Assembly (NCBI GenBank): GCA_039816045.1
Contig: JBCBYB010000018.1
Location: 1 to 64,000 of the forward strand
DNA length: 64,000 nucleotides
Reading direction: 5' to 3'
From: Thermohalobaculum sp039816045
GTDB taxonomy: Bacteria > Pseudomonadota > Alphaproteobacteria > Rhodobacterales > Rhodobacteraceae
A program made the position numbers and the translations under genes. Position 1 is the stretch's first letter; each line of letters starts with the position of its first letter. Below, one piece after another: positions 35,161-42,929 of the stretch. The notes beneath the pieces were generated by a model that had not been told where the DNA came from, made no database searches, and saw only the letters and a list, made by a program, of their open reading frames with translations.

Positions 35161-35348
35161 GCCTGAGGGAGTGCGGAAACCAACATCTCGTAGAGGCACG
35201 CACCGTCAGGCCGAGTCGAGGAGAGCCCGGTCCGGCAAGACCGGACGCGCCTTCAGTTCCTCGACCAATAGCCCCCTGATCCTTGCCGCCAGCGCGTCTC
35301 TTTCAGCGCACGAACGAACCAGGCGGGATTGTCGCCGCTCCCGTGGTG
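35161..35348. other. Stretch with no recognisable gene
   Basis: Between the IS3 scrap and the M15 peptidase remnant I see only short open frames without ribosome sites or known motifs. Confidence 0.5.
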
Positions 35349-35700
35349 TCAGGTGACGGCTCGGCGCCGCATGTCGGCATGCAGCAGGTCAGACTTACCC
35401 GCGTAGCTTTCGAAGCTCGTGAACCCATGGCGGATCAGGAACCATATCAACCGGTACCGGTCATAAGATCCGAGGCCCCGCAGATCGAGATCGACCGCTG
35501 TGCCATGCAGATGCTGGCTGTCCGGCGCACCGTCGATCCAAATGTTGTGTCAGGCATCCCAGTATCCGCTCACGATCCGGATCGGGTGCCCGACATGCCG
35601 GTGCCTGCTGTCGCGCCACCGGCGGACGCACCTCGTTCCGTACCTCTCCGTTGCCCTTTGAAGCAAACTCGGACGGATGGAAGTAGGACGACCGTCAGCC
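35349..35700 (-). pseudogene. M15-type peptidase (D-Ala-D-Ala carboxypeptidase-like) remnant
   Basis: Two minus frames combine to give an M15A-type peptidoglycan peptidase. One reads YFHPSEFASKGNGEVR. The other continues RHVGHPIRIVSGYWDA, has an in-frame TGA at 35549-35551, then APDSQHLHGTAVDLDLRG, WFLIRHGFTSFESYAG and DLLHADMRRR. The zinc ligands of the family are visible (His and Asp in HLHGTAVD, His in LLHADMR). The frameshift and stop show it is dead. Such enzymes are common as phage endolysins, so it may come from an old prophage or island. Confidence 0.65.
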
Positions 35701-35896
35701 CGGAACCCGACCGGCGGTGCCGATCAGCATCGCAGCACGGGACGACGCGAGCAAAATGGCGGCACCTTCCTGACGATCTGCCGCCCCCACATGGACGTCG
35801 AGCTCCACCCGGGCGTATCTCCAGCGGTGGGGGGTGGGTTGTCAGACGAAGGCCGCGGGGTAAGCTGTTCCGACCCGGATATCCGGCTGGTATGGG

Positions 35897-36190
35897 ATGG
35901 CTTCGAAGAAGACGCTCAACGCCAAGAACCTCTCAGCCCTCGGCGCGGATTGACTGGCCGACCTGCTGATCGAGGTGACCAAGGGCAACGCCGCCGCCAA
36001 ACGGCGCCTCCGGCTTGAGCTTGGCGGTGAGGACGGTCCCGGCGAATTGGCGCGCGACGTCGCCAGGCGCCTTGCTACGATTGGGCGGTCGAAGGGGGTC
36101 GTCGACTGGCAGCGTGCACCGGCCCTGATCGCCGATCTAGAGATGCAGCGCCGCGCCATCATCGAGCGGATTGCCCCCGCATGGCCCAAC
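35897..36190 (+). pseudogene. DUF6880-type gene, N-terminal part with in-frame stop
   Basis: From ATG 35897 the frame reads MASKKTLNAKNLSALGAD, then a TGA at 35951-35953, then LADLLIEVTKGNAAAKRRLR and GRSKGVVDWQRAPALIADLE. This matches the N-terminal quarter of DUF6880 proteins, where the stop position is normally an Arg codon. Around 36180 the similarity ends and non-family sequence follows, shortly before an IS3-family element remnant. It is truncated and interrupted. DUF6880 has no known role to me. Confidence 0.6.
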
Positions 36191-36310
36191 CTCGGCTTCT
36201 ACCTGATCTGGTGCCCGCACGCGCTCTCGACTGGCACTCATCTGGAGTGCCCCCCTTTCAATTGTCCATTTACAGGGTTGAGATGAGCGCGATTTCAGGA
36301 GGTCCAGAGC

Positions 36311-36912
36311 ATGGCAGGGAAACGACCGAAGCCGGAGGAGAGTGTCTTGAAGCCGCACGAGGCTCAGGTGCTGTAGGGCCAGGGCATTGGGCTTGCAGAC
36401 ACTCTCCGGCAGATCGCTGTAGCGCAACAGACGGCCGACAGCTGGCGGACGTTCCGTAGGGGCGCGCGCGAAGCGAAGTAAGGTGAGATGGATCGCGCAC
36501 AGCTCAAACGCCTCAAGGATCAAGAGACGTCGCGGAGCGATGGGCGCGCAGCGTCAAACAGCGACCACGCCGAGCGCATGATGGTGCGGGGCACGCCGTC
36601 GCACATCTGCTCCGACAATGGGCCTCGCACTCCTCGCGCGCCCTTCGGACATGTCAAGGGCTTCAACGCGACGCTCCGAGATGAGCTGCTCGGCGGGGAG
36701 ATCTTCGACTCGCTCCGGGAGGCCGCCCCTCGGAAAGTGGCGGCCAGAACACATCACCGTCCGGCCTCGCTGCGCACTCCGATCGCAGCCGCCGGCCCCG
36801 GAGGTCAGCATCACCAGGGCAGACCCCTGGTCCATCAATCGCGATGGCAACCAACGCCACCGTCAGCCAACATTCGACCTCGATCCGTGATCAAGAGGCT
36901 GGTCAGGGTTTA
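36311..36912 (+). pseudogene. Decayed IS3-family element (orfA and orfB scraps)
   Basis: From ATG 36311 the frame reads MAGKRPKPEESVLKPHEAQV with a TAG soon after, then GIGLADTLRQIAVAQQTADS, similar to the helix-turn-helix OrfA of IS3-type elements (KPEEIVAKLRQV consensus). AQLKRLKDQE follows. From about 36580 OrfB pieces appear: MVRGTPSHICSDNGP and FNATLRDELLGGEIFDSLRE, the integrase-core end with the DELLNGEIFYSLREA pattern. Large parts of the DDE domain are missing and frames shift several times. Confidence 0.65.
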
Positions 36913-37288
36913 ATCGAGACCTTGGTCTCCGCCTTCGGAAGGCGCCCGTGACGGGTGGTGCCTTCTTACTCCCGCCAAGGTGCCCGCCCTTGGCAACTGT
37001 TTACTCAAAAACCAGAGCGGCTGGGGCTTGCACGGCCATCGCGCGGGACTTTCCGGCTTCCATCTACGCTATGCGCTTCCGTCGCTCTGCCAGGGCCGAA
37101 AAGAAACACCTCGGTGGCACCATCACCTCAACACCGTGTGCACCTGCTCGGCGTTGATGGCTACCCAGTAGCCGGTAGTTCCCAGTTCCGTACCGCCCAG
37201 TGCTTAGTGGAAAGCTCGGTGCGGGGAGCGGTCCCTTGAAGCGACTGATTCCAACGGCTTACAGAGGTTGTTTTGAGGCGATATGAGG
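36913..37288. other. Non-coding or decayed stretch before tRNA-Tyr
   Basis: About 375 bp with short open frames in several registers, no convincing ribosome site and no motif I recognise. It is presumably more island debris or the native spacer upstream of the tRNA-Tyr locus. Confidence 0.5.
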
Positions 37289-37374
37289 TGGTGGAGGGGG
37301 CTGGATTCGAACCAGCGTACCGTTACCGGGGCGGATTTACAGTCCGCTGCATTTGACCGCTCTGCCACCCCTCC
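37289..37374 (-). tRNA. tRNA-Tyr (anticodon GUA)
   Basis: Read on the minus strand: acceptor stem GGAGGGG, D arm with GGCAGAGCGG, anticodon arm GGACTGTAAATCC with GTA, class II variable arm, T-loop GGTTCGAATCC, and an encoded CCA at 37289-37291. Length is 86 bases. It is divergent from rlmB. Confidence 0.95.
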
Positions 37375-37489
37375 AAGGGTGCTATCGCACTGGTCCTCAG
37401 CGCGCGAGGCGGTGTAGTCTCGCCAGGCCCATTCTGTCAAGGCGCATCCCCTAGGTCGGGCGCGCAGCGGGCTTGGAGACCGAGGATAC

Positions 37490-38296
37490 ATGCCTGAGAC
37501 GCGTCGGCGACCCTTTCACCGCTCCTCCCAGCGCCAAGTTGGAGGACGGAGTCCCGACACGGTTTGGCTTTTTGGCCTTCATGCAGTCCGAGATGCACTG
37601 CTGAATCCCGCCCGAGAGTTTCACCGTTTGATCCTAACCCGGAATGCGGCTGACCGGCTCGACGAGGCTCTGGCAGCAGTCGACATTGCGCCAGAGATCT
37701 CCGATGCGCGCAAATTTGCAGCGCCGCTCGACCCGCAATCTGTCCATCAAGGCGCTGCGCTCGAGGTCTCTCCATTAGACTGGGGGGCGCTGGACACTGT
37801 TGCGGAGCAGGCCTTTGCGTCCGGCTCGGCACTGGTTGCTCTTGATCGCGTCACAGACCCGCACAATGTGGGCGCCATCCTGAGGTCCGCAGAGGTTTTC
37901 GGTGCTGCGGCCGTGATTGCCCCGCGTCACCATTCGGCACCGGAGTCTGGCGCTCTGGCAAAGTCGGCCTCCGGGGCTCTGGAACGCCAGCCCTACCTAA
38001 GGGTCCGGAACTTGGGCGACGCTCTCGAGGCGTTGCGGGAGACCGGCTATCGCATCATTGGACTTGATGGGGTCGGCGACGTTGAGATCGCCGATGCCTT
38101 GAGAACTCAAGATGATAAACCAGCGTGCCTCGTGTTCGGAGCAGAGGGCCCAGGGCTGCGGGCACGGACCCGGGAGCTGTGTGACGGTCTTGCCCGCATT
38201 TCAGCGTCTGGAGCGTTTGGCTCTCTAAACGTATCAAACGCGGCCGCTGTGGCTCTCTATCAGACATCCATCAACGGCCGGCCTGCGGTCGAATAG
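37490..38296 (+). CDS. rlmB: 23S rRNA 2'-O-ribose methyltransferase, RlmB/TrmH family
   Basis: 268-aa SPOUT-class methyltransferase. After a basic N-terminus comes the substrate-binding domain (LFGLHAVRDALLNPAREFHR). The SPOUT domain has motif 1 (DRVTDPHNVGAILRSAEVFG), motif 2 (LVFGAEGPGLRARTRELCD) and motif 3 (FGSLNVSNAAAVALYQ), which form the trefoil knot SAM site. RlmB methylates G2251 of 23S rRNA in E. coli; the same role is likely here but other TrmH-family targets are possible. It is followed by a candidate small RNA. Confidence 0.9.
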   Translation: MPETRRRPFHRSSQRQVGGRSPDTVWLFGLHAVRDALLNPAREFHRLILTRNAADRLDEALAAVDIAPEISDARKFAAPLDPQSVHQGAALEVSPLDWGALDTVAEQAFASGSALVALDRVTDPHNVGAILRSAEVFGAAAVIAPRHHSAPESGALAKSASGALERQPYLRVRNLGDALEALRETGYRIIGLDGVGDVEIADALRTQDDKPACLVFGAEGPGLRARTRELCDGLARISASGAFGSLNVSNAAAVALYQTSINGRPAVE

Positions 38297-38347
38297 ATCG
38301 TCAAACGGCCAAACCATAGAATTTTGCTCACAAGGACGAGACCGGGG

Positions 38348-38378
38348 TTACAAAATTATAACCTGCTTCCCATATAAG
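38348..38378 (+). promoter_or_regulatory. Possible promoter of the first small-RNA candidate
   Basis: A TATAAG -10-like box is at 38373-38378, with TTACAA at 38348-38353 as a weak -35 at 19-bp spacing. Transcription would begin near 38384, at the foot of a hairpin. Confidence 0.4.
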
Positions 38379-38381
38379 AAG

Positions 38382-38474
38382 AGTGAGGCCGGGGCTTCCC
38401 GGTCTCTCTCTCACTGTCCCTCGTTCCGACTTGGTCCGTCGGTGTTGTTTTCCTACACATCGGCGGACCCTTTT
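38382..38474 (+). ncRNA. Candidate small RNA A (upstream of CoA-binding protein gene)
   Basis: The segment has classic small-RNA architecture. Hairpin 1 at 38382-38415 pairs AGTGAG with CTCACT around an inner CCGGG-GCTT-CCCGG stem. A single-stranded part contains TGTCCCTCGTTCCG (38415-38428). Hairpin 2 at 38433-38469 (GGTCCG with CGGACC) is followed by CTTTTC, a terminator-like end. The same 14-base motif and layout recur 746 bp downstream (candidate B). It could alternatively be the terminator of rlmB plus leader of the CoA-binding gene. Confidence 0.5.
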
Positions 38475-38524
38475 CAAACCGTTGACTGCCTTGCGTATTT
38501 GATCAGGGTCAGCATTGTGACCCC

Positions 38525-39007
38525 ATGACAACGTTTTCCTATACCGACCCGGAGTTCAGGGAGATTCTCGACCGCACGAAGGTGATCGCAATCGTTGGGG
38601 TTACGACAAATCCTGTGCGCCCGTCGTTCTATGTCGCGCGGTATCTGCAGCTTAAAGGATATCGGATCGTCCCGGTGAACCCGCGCTTGGCTGGCCAGTG
38701 CGTTTTGGGCCAGCCGATCCTGCCATCCCTCGACGCGGCGTCGGGAGAGGATGTCGATATGGTGGATATCTTTCGGCGGTCTTCGGAGGCCGGGGCGATT
38801 GTTGATCAGGCCATATCAGTCTTGCCAAACCTCAAGACGATTTGGATGCAGATCGGTGTAAGCGACCCAGAAGCAGCTGCCCGTGCAGAAGCGATCGGAT
38901 TGACGGTGGTAATGAACCGTTGCCCCAAGATTGAGTACCAGCGCCTCTATGGCGAACTGCGGATCGGTGGTTTCAACACAGGAATCGTATCCTCTCGGAT
39001 CCGCTAA
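38525..39007 (+). CDS. CoA-binding domain protein (YccU-type)
   Basis: 160-aa protein with a Rossmann CoA-binding fold: VIAIVGVTTNPVRPSFYVAR near the N-terminus (nucleotide loop), YLQLKGYRIVPVNPRLAGQ, DMVDIFRRSSEAGAIVDQAI and the conserved Cys in VVMNRCPKIEY. It is the single-domain form without the acyl-CoA synthetase part. Its physiological role is not settled. It starts about 50 bp after small-RNA candidate A and is followed by candidate B, then metY. Confidence 0.88.
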   Translation: MTTFSYTDPEFREILDRTKVIAIVGVTTNPVRPSFYVARYLQLKGYRIVPVNPRLAGQCVLGQPILPSLDAASGEDVDMVDIFRRSSEAGAIVDQAISVLPNLKTIWMQIGVSDPEAAARAEAIGLTVVMNRCPKIEYQRLYGELRIGGFNTGIVSSRIR

Positions 39008-39058
39008 CCTGCCCAGAGACCAGCTAACAAAAACTGTATCTGCCAGGCATACAGTAAC

Positions 39059-39087
39059 TTGCATACACGGCCGACTCGGTGTACAGT
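39059..39087 (+). promoter_or_regulatory. Sigma-70-like promoter of small-RNA candidate B
   Basis: TTGCAT at 39059-39064 and TACAGT at 39082-39087 are separated by exactly 17 bp. Transcription would start near 39094, just before a hairpin-rich segment that ends in a strong terminator. Confidence 0.5.
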
Positions 39088-39093
39088 GATCCT

Positions 39094-39224
39094 CATACCA
39101 AGGCCTCCCCCGGCCACGGTATCCTGGTCCGGTGGTGAACGACCCGGGCTTTGGCAGACGTGTCCCTCGTTCCGCTTGGCCGCCGGTTCTGCACCCCTGA
39201 CAGAACTCGGCGGTCTTTTTTTTA
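39094..39224 (+). ncRNA. Candidate small RNA B (between CoA-binding gene and metY)
   Basis: About 130 bases from a plausible promoter to a strong terminator. Hairpin ATACC-AAGGCC with GGCCACGGTAT lies at 39096-39122. Next comes a GGTCCGG/CCCGGGC-like stem, then the exposed motif TGTCCCTCGTTCCG at 39161-39174 followed by CTTGG. The segment ends in a terminator. The motif, its position just before the terminator and the following CTTGG are shared with candidate A. No open frame of note lies inside. No database family is recognised. Confidence 0.55.
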
Positions 39225-39226
39225 CA
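39179..39226 (+). terminator. Strong Rho-independent terminator
   Basis: GCCGCCGGTTCTG (39179-39191) pairs with CAGAACTCGGCGG (39201-39213, one bulge) across a nine-base loop, followed by TC and eight T residues. It ends small-RNA candidate B or the CoA-binding gene transcript. Confidence 0.85.
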
Positions 39227-39261
39227 ACCGGCGACGCGGCTATAGCGGCCGTGCAATTTTT

Positions 39262-39290
39262 TTGTGTGCAATCTGGTTTCTTCCGATAGT
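39262..39290 (+). promoter_or_regulatory. Likely metY promoter
   Basis: TTGTGT at 39262-39267 and GATAGT at 39285-39290, 17 bp apart. This places the start near 39297, after the terminator at 39226, so metY has its own promoter. The leader is about 33 bases, too short for a SAM riboswitch. Confidence 0.45.
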
Positions 39291-39329
39291 GTGCGGCCCA
39301 ATCCAAAGGGGCAACATGAGGAACGCGCC

Positions 39330-40634
39330 ATGACCGGCCAAACCCTAAGCTTTGATACGCTGCAAATCCACGCGGGCGCAAAACCAGACCCTGCGACCGG
39401 TGCGCGTCAGACGCCGATTTATCAGAACACCGCCTATGTCTTTCGCGACGCTGATCACGCGGCAGCACTCTTCAATCTTCAGGAACTCGGCTTCATATAC
39501 TCGCGGCTTCTGAACCCGACGGTCGCCGTGCTTCAGGAACGGGTTGCGACCCTGGAAGGCGGGGTGGGTGCTGTGGCCTGTGCCTCCGGGCATGCGGCGC
39601 AGATCATGGCGCTGTTCCCACTTATGAGCCCTGGCGACAATTTCGTTGCATCGACAAGGCTGTATGGCGGGTCGGTAAACCAGTTCGGCCACGCGTTTAA
39701 GCACTTCGGCTGGGAGGTGCGTTTCGTCGACACCGAGGATCTCGAAGCGGTGAAATCCGCGATCGACGACCGAACAAAGGCAGTCTTTTGCGAGTCGATT
39801 GCCAACCCTGGCGGCTATATCTCCGATCTCGAAGCCTTGGCGGACATCGCTCATGGTGCAGGCGTCCCTCTGGTCGTCGACAACACCACAGCCAGTCCCT
39901 ATCTCTGCCGCCCGTTTGAGCACGGCGCAGATCTCGTCGTGCACTCCACGACCAAGTACCTCTGCGGCAATGCAACGGCCATGGGCGGGATGGTTGTCGA
40001 CAAAGGGACCTTTGATTGGGCGGCGTCCGGGCGCTTCCCCGCTCTGACCGAGCCCAACGATGGGTATCATGGCCTGAAGTTTTTCGAGACGTTTGGGAAC
40101 CTAGCGTTCACCTTCTTCTCGATCGCGGTGACCCTCAGGGACATTGGCATGTGCCAAGCGCCGCTGAATGCTTTTCAAACCCTGCTCGGGATCGAGACGC
40201 TGTCGCTCCGTATGGAGAAGCACTGCGCCAACGCCCTGGCCGTCGCACAGTTCTTGGAGGCACATCCGGCCGTGGAGTATGTCTCTTACGCCGGGCTCGC
40301 CAGCTCACCCTATGCGGATCGCAAATCGAAATACTGCCCCAAGGGCGCCTCAGCGATCTTCACGTTTGGCGTTAAGGGCGGATACGATGCCTGCGTGAAA
40401 CTCGTGGATGCAGTCGATCTCTTCAGCCACCTCGCCAATCTCGGCGATGCGCGGTCATTGATCATTCACTCCGCTTCCACAACGCACCGACAACTCACCG
40501 ATGAACAGCGCGTGGCGGCCGGGGCTGGACCCGAGGTCGTCCGTCTTTCGATCGGGATCGAAGATGCAAAGGACCTGATTGCTGATCTCGATCAGGCCCT
40601 CGCAAAGGCCACCGCGGGCTCCGCAGCAGCCTGA
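39330..40634 (+). CDS. metY: O-acetylhomoserine sulfhydrylase / aminocarboxypropyltransferase
   Basis: 434-aa Cys/Met-metabolism PLP enzyme that makes homocysteine from O-acetylhomoserine and sulfide. Start at ATG 39330 (MTGQTLSFDTLQIHAGAKPD) with GAGGA upstream. Signatures: YQNTAYVFRDADHAAALFNL, YSRLLNPTVAVLQERVATLE, DNTTASPYLCRPFEHGADLV and the PLP lysine in VVHSTTKYLCGNATAMGG. The long insertion after the lysine distinguishes MetY from the shorter MetB and MetZ forms. Regulation through its own promoter is likely; no riboswitch is evident. Confidence 0.93.
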   Translation: MTGQTLSFDTLQIHAGAKPDPATGARQTPIYQNTAYVFRDADHAAALFNLQELGFIYSRLLNPTVAVLQERVATLEGGVGAVACASGHAAQIMALFPLMSPGDNFVASTRLYGGSVNQFGHAFKHFGWEVRFVDTEDLEAVKSAIDDRTKAVFCESIANPGGYISDLEALADIAHGAGVPLVVDNTTASPYLCRPFEHGADLVVHSTTKYLCGNATAMGGMVVDKGTFDWAASGRFPALTEPNDGYHGLKFFETFGNLAFTFFSIAVTLRDIGMCQAPLNAFQTLLGIETLSLRMEKHCANALAVAQFLEAHPAVEYVSYAGLASSPYADRKSKYCPKGASAIFTFGVKGGYDACVKLVDAVDLFSHLANLGDARSLIIHSASTTHRQLTDEQRVAAGAGPEVVRLSIGIEDAKDLIADLDQALAKATAGSAAA

Positions 40635-40637
40635 GAC

Positions 40638-42680
40638 TCAGGCGCGGCGCCGGCGCCGGCGCCCGCCTTCTTCCGCCGGGGTGCCGGTCTCGAACCGGAT
40701 GTCGGGCAAGCTCACTTCCGTTGCGAGGTTGGGATAGGGGGCCGCCTCGTGCGGCACGCGCATCGCATCGACGAAGTGTTCTTGGAAGCGTGGTTCAACG
40801 GCCGTTTCGACCTTCTCGATCTCGCGGACAACGGTTGCCAGCCCTTCGCGCTCTGCGAGGTTCAGGAGAGCGATCCGCGCTCCGGTCCCAGCGGAATTGC
40901 CAGCCGACGTCACGTTCTCGAGCGGACAGTCCGGTATCATGCCGAGCACCATCGCATGGAGCGGCGAGATATGCGCTCCGAAAGCCCCCGCCAGCACGAC
41001 CCGCTCAACCTGGTCGACCTCTAGGGTGTCCATCAACAGTCGGGCCCCTGCATAGAGCGCAGCTTTGGCGAAGAGGATCTGCTGGACATCGTTCTGCGTC
41101 ACCGTGATCCGCCGCTCCCCGTCATCCCAAAGGACATACGCGAATGTTCGCCCGACTGCCTCGACCCGATCGCCAAGCGCTTCAGCGTTGCCGATGATCC
41201 CGCGCTTATCCATCACGCCTGCGATGCGCATTTCGGCCAAAGCTTCGATGATGCCAGAGCCACAGATCCCGGTGACGCCCGCTGCTCCGACCGCCTCAGC
41301 GAAGCCAGCTTCGTCGGACCATAGCTCGCAACCGATGACCCGAATGCGGGCTTGCTTTGTATCGGGATCGATCCGCACCCGTTCGATGGCGCCGGGTGCC
41401 GCCCTTTGGCCATGAGTAACCTGGGCCCCCTCAAAAGCTGGCCCCGTCGGCGATGAACACGCAACCACCCGCTCTTGGGTGCCCAGGAGGATCTCCGCGT
41501 TCGTTCCGACATCGATGACGAGCGTCATTTCATCGCGTTTGTGCGGCGCCTCTGCCAGAGCCACCGCGGCCGCATCGGCGCCGACATGGCCCGCAATGCA
41601 GGGCAAGACATGGGCCCTTGCCGCCGGATGGAGCGAAAGCCCCAGATCCGCCGGACTGACGGTCACGGGATCCGAGGTCGCAAGGGCGAAGGGGGCCCAA
41701 CCGAGTTCCACCGGATCTATGCCCAAAAACAAGTGGTGCATTACAGGATTGCCGACGAAGACGCCTTCAAAGATCTGCTCGCGGGACACGCCCGCCTCAG
41801 CTGACGCTTCGCCGACGAGCGTGTCGAGCGCCTCTCGGACTGCCGTTGTCATCTCTGCCGCACCGCCTGGGTTCAGCTGCGCGTAGGACACCCGGCTCAT
41901 GAGGTCCTCGCCGAACCGGATCTGCGGGTTCATGATGCCGGAGGAGACCACCACCTCTCCCGTTTTCAAGTCGCAGATATGGGCGGCGATTGTGGTCGAG
42001 CCGATATCCACCGCGAGCCCGAAGATCCTGCCTTCGAAGTAGCCGGGCCAGATCTCGACCAGGCGCCAGGGCGCGGTTGCCGCGTCCCGGTGAAGAGCCA
42101 CCGTTGCGGTCCAGGATCCCTTTCGTAGCACCGTTTGCAGACGCGAGAGGAGTGGGAGATCGGCTTCGACGCGGGATATGTCCCATTGTGACGAGAGCGC
42201 TTGGCACAGTCTCTCAAAATCGCCCATCGGGTTGTGCATATCGGGTTCGGCGACCTCGAGATAAAACAGCCGCGTCGCCGGATCGAGAACGATTTCCCGG
42301 GCTTCGACGCCCTTTCGTACGACTTGGCGGTGGACCTGGCTCTCCGGTGGCACATCGATCACCACATCGCGGTCGATCGTTGCCTGGCAACCAAGACGGC
42401 GACCGTCTTTCAAACCGCGCTTGGTCTTGTAGCGCTCTTCGACAGCGTTCCATGCTCCGAGTGCGTCTGGTTCGACGGAGATGCCGTGCTTGGGAAAACT
42501 GCCAAAGCCGGGCGCCACCTGGCATTTAGAGCAGATACCGCGGCCGCCGCAGACGCTGTCGAGATCGACACCGAGTTGCCGCGCTGCATCCAGTACTTTG
42601 GTACCTCGTGCCACACGTCCACGCTTTCCCGAAGGGGTAAAGATGACGAGGGGCGTGGGGTTGGACTCGGTATCGCTCAT
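40638..42680 (-). CDS. RACo-type ASKHA ferredoxin protein (corrinoid reactivation, DUF4445)
   Basis: 680-aa protein. Residues about 10-100 form a 2Fe-2S ferredoxin domain (Cys ligands in VCGGRGICSKCQ and a later Cys in RRLGCQA). A linker and middle domain follow, then an ASKHA ATPase-like domain (FGLAVDIGSTTIAAHICDL, TLVIDVGTNAEILLG, TGICGSGIIEAL, VLAGAFGAHIS). Such proteins use ATP to re-reduce inactive Co(II) corrinoid proteins of methyltransferase systems. The end is a run of Arg (GGRRRRRRA). No corrinoid protein or methyltransferase gene lies nearby in this window, so its partner must be elsewhere. Confidence 0.9.
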   Translation of the reverse strand: MSDTESNPTPLVIFTPSGKRGRVARGTKVLDAARQLGVDLDSVCGGRGICSKCQVAPGFGSFPKHGISVEPDALGAWNAVEERYKTKRGLKDGRRLGCQATIDRDVVIDVPPESQVHRQVVRKGVEAREIVLDPATRLFYLEVAEPDMHNPMGDFERLCQALSSQWDISRVEADLPLLSRLQTVLRKGSWTATVALHRDAATAPWRLVEIWPGYFEGRIFGLAVDIGSTTIAAHICDLKTGEVVVSSGIMNPQIRFGEDLMSRVSYAQLNPGGAAEMTTAVREALDTLVGEASAEAGVSREQIFEGVFVGNPVMHHLFLGIDPVELGWAPFALATSDPVTVSPADLGLSLHPAARAHVLPCIAGHVGADAAAVALAEAPHKRDEMTLVIDVGTNAEILLGTQERVVACSSPTGPAFEGAQVTHGQRAAPGAIERVRIDPDTKQARIRVIGCELWSDEAGFAEAVGAAGVTGICGSGIIEALAEMRIAGVMDKRGIIGNAEALGDRVEAVGRTFAYVLWDDGERRITVTQNDVQQILFAKAALYAGARLLMDTLEVDQVERVVLAGAFGAHISPLHAMVLGMIPDCPLENVTSAGNSAGTGARIALLNLAEREGLATVVREIEKVETAVEPRFQEHFVDAMRVPHEAAPYPNLATEVSLPDIRFETGTPAEEGGRRRRRRA

Positions 42681-42823
42681 GCTCGCCTGCCGTTGCTTCG
42701 CCGGAAGTTGAAAGGTTCGTGATGAGATAGCGTAAGCGTCGGAAATGTGCCGCCAGCTTGCGGCATGTCTTTGACCAACCCCGCCTCATCAGGACCGTCG
42801 ACACGGCCGCGCATCAGAGGAAA

Positions 42824-42873
42824 TGGAGCGGGCGGTCGGGATCGAACCGACGACATTCAGCTTGGGAAGCTGA
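42824..42873 (-). repeat. Prophage attL: 3' half of tRNA-Gly(CCC)
   Basis: Read on the minus strand, the 50 bases give an anticodon arm TCAGC-TTCCCAA-GCTGA (anticodon CCC), a variable loop, a T arm GTCGGTTCGATCCCGAC and an acceptor end CGCCCGCTCCA. The matching 5' half (acceptor GCGGGCG and D arm) is absent on the prophage side. A tyrosine integrase gene starts about 55 bp beyond. This is the usual remnant left when a phage integrates in a tRNA 3' half. The intact tRNA should lie past the right edge of the window. Confidence 0.8.
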
Positions 42874-42929
42874 TCGATTATCAGCGATAACATAGGCTAA
42901 GTAATTGTTTTAATTGGGTTAATGGGCGT

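Noticed and set aside
39094..39330. SAM-II or SAM/SAH riboswitch ahead of metY
   Set aside because: I could not match the known cores of these riboswitches, and a separate promoter after the terminator leaves a leader of only about 33 bases.
42824..42900. Complete tRNA-Gly gene
   Set aside because: Only the anticodon arm to CCA is present; no acceptor 5' strand or D arm is found on the upstream side.
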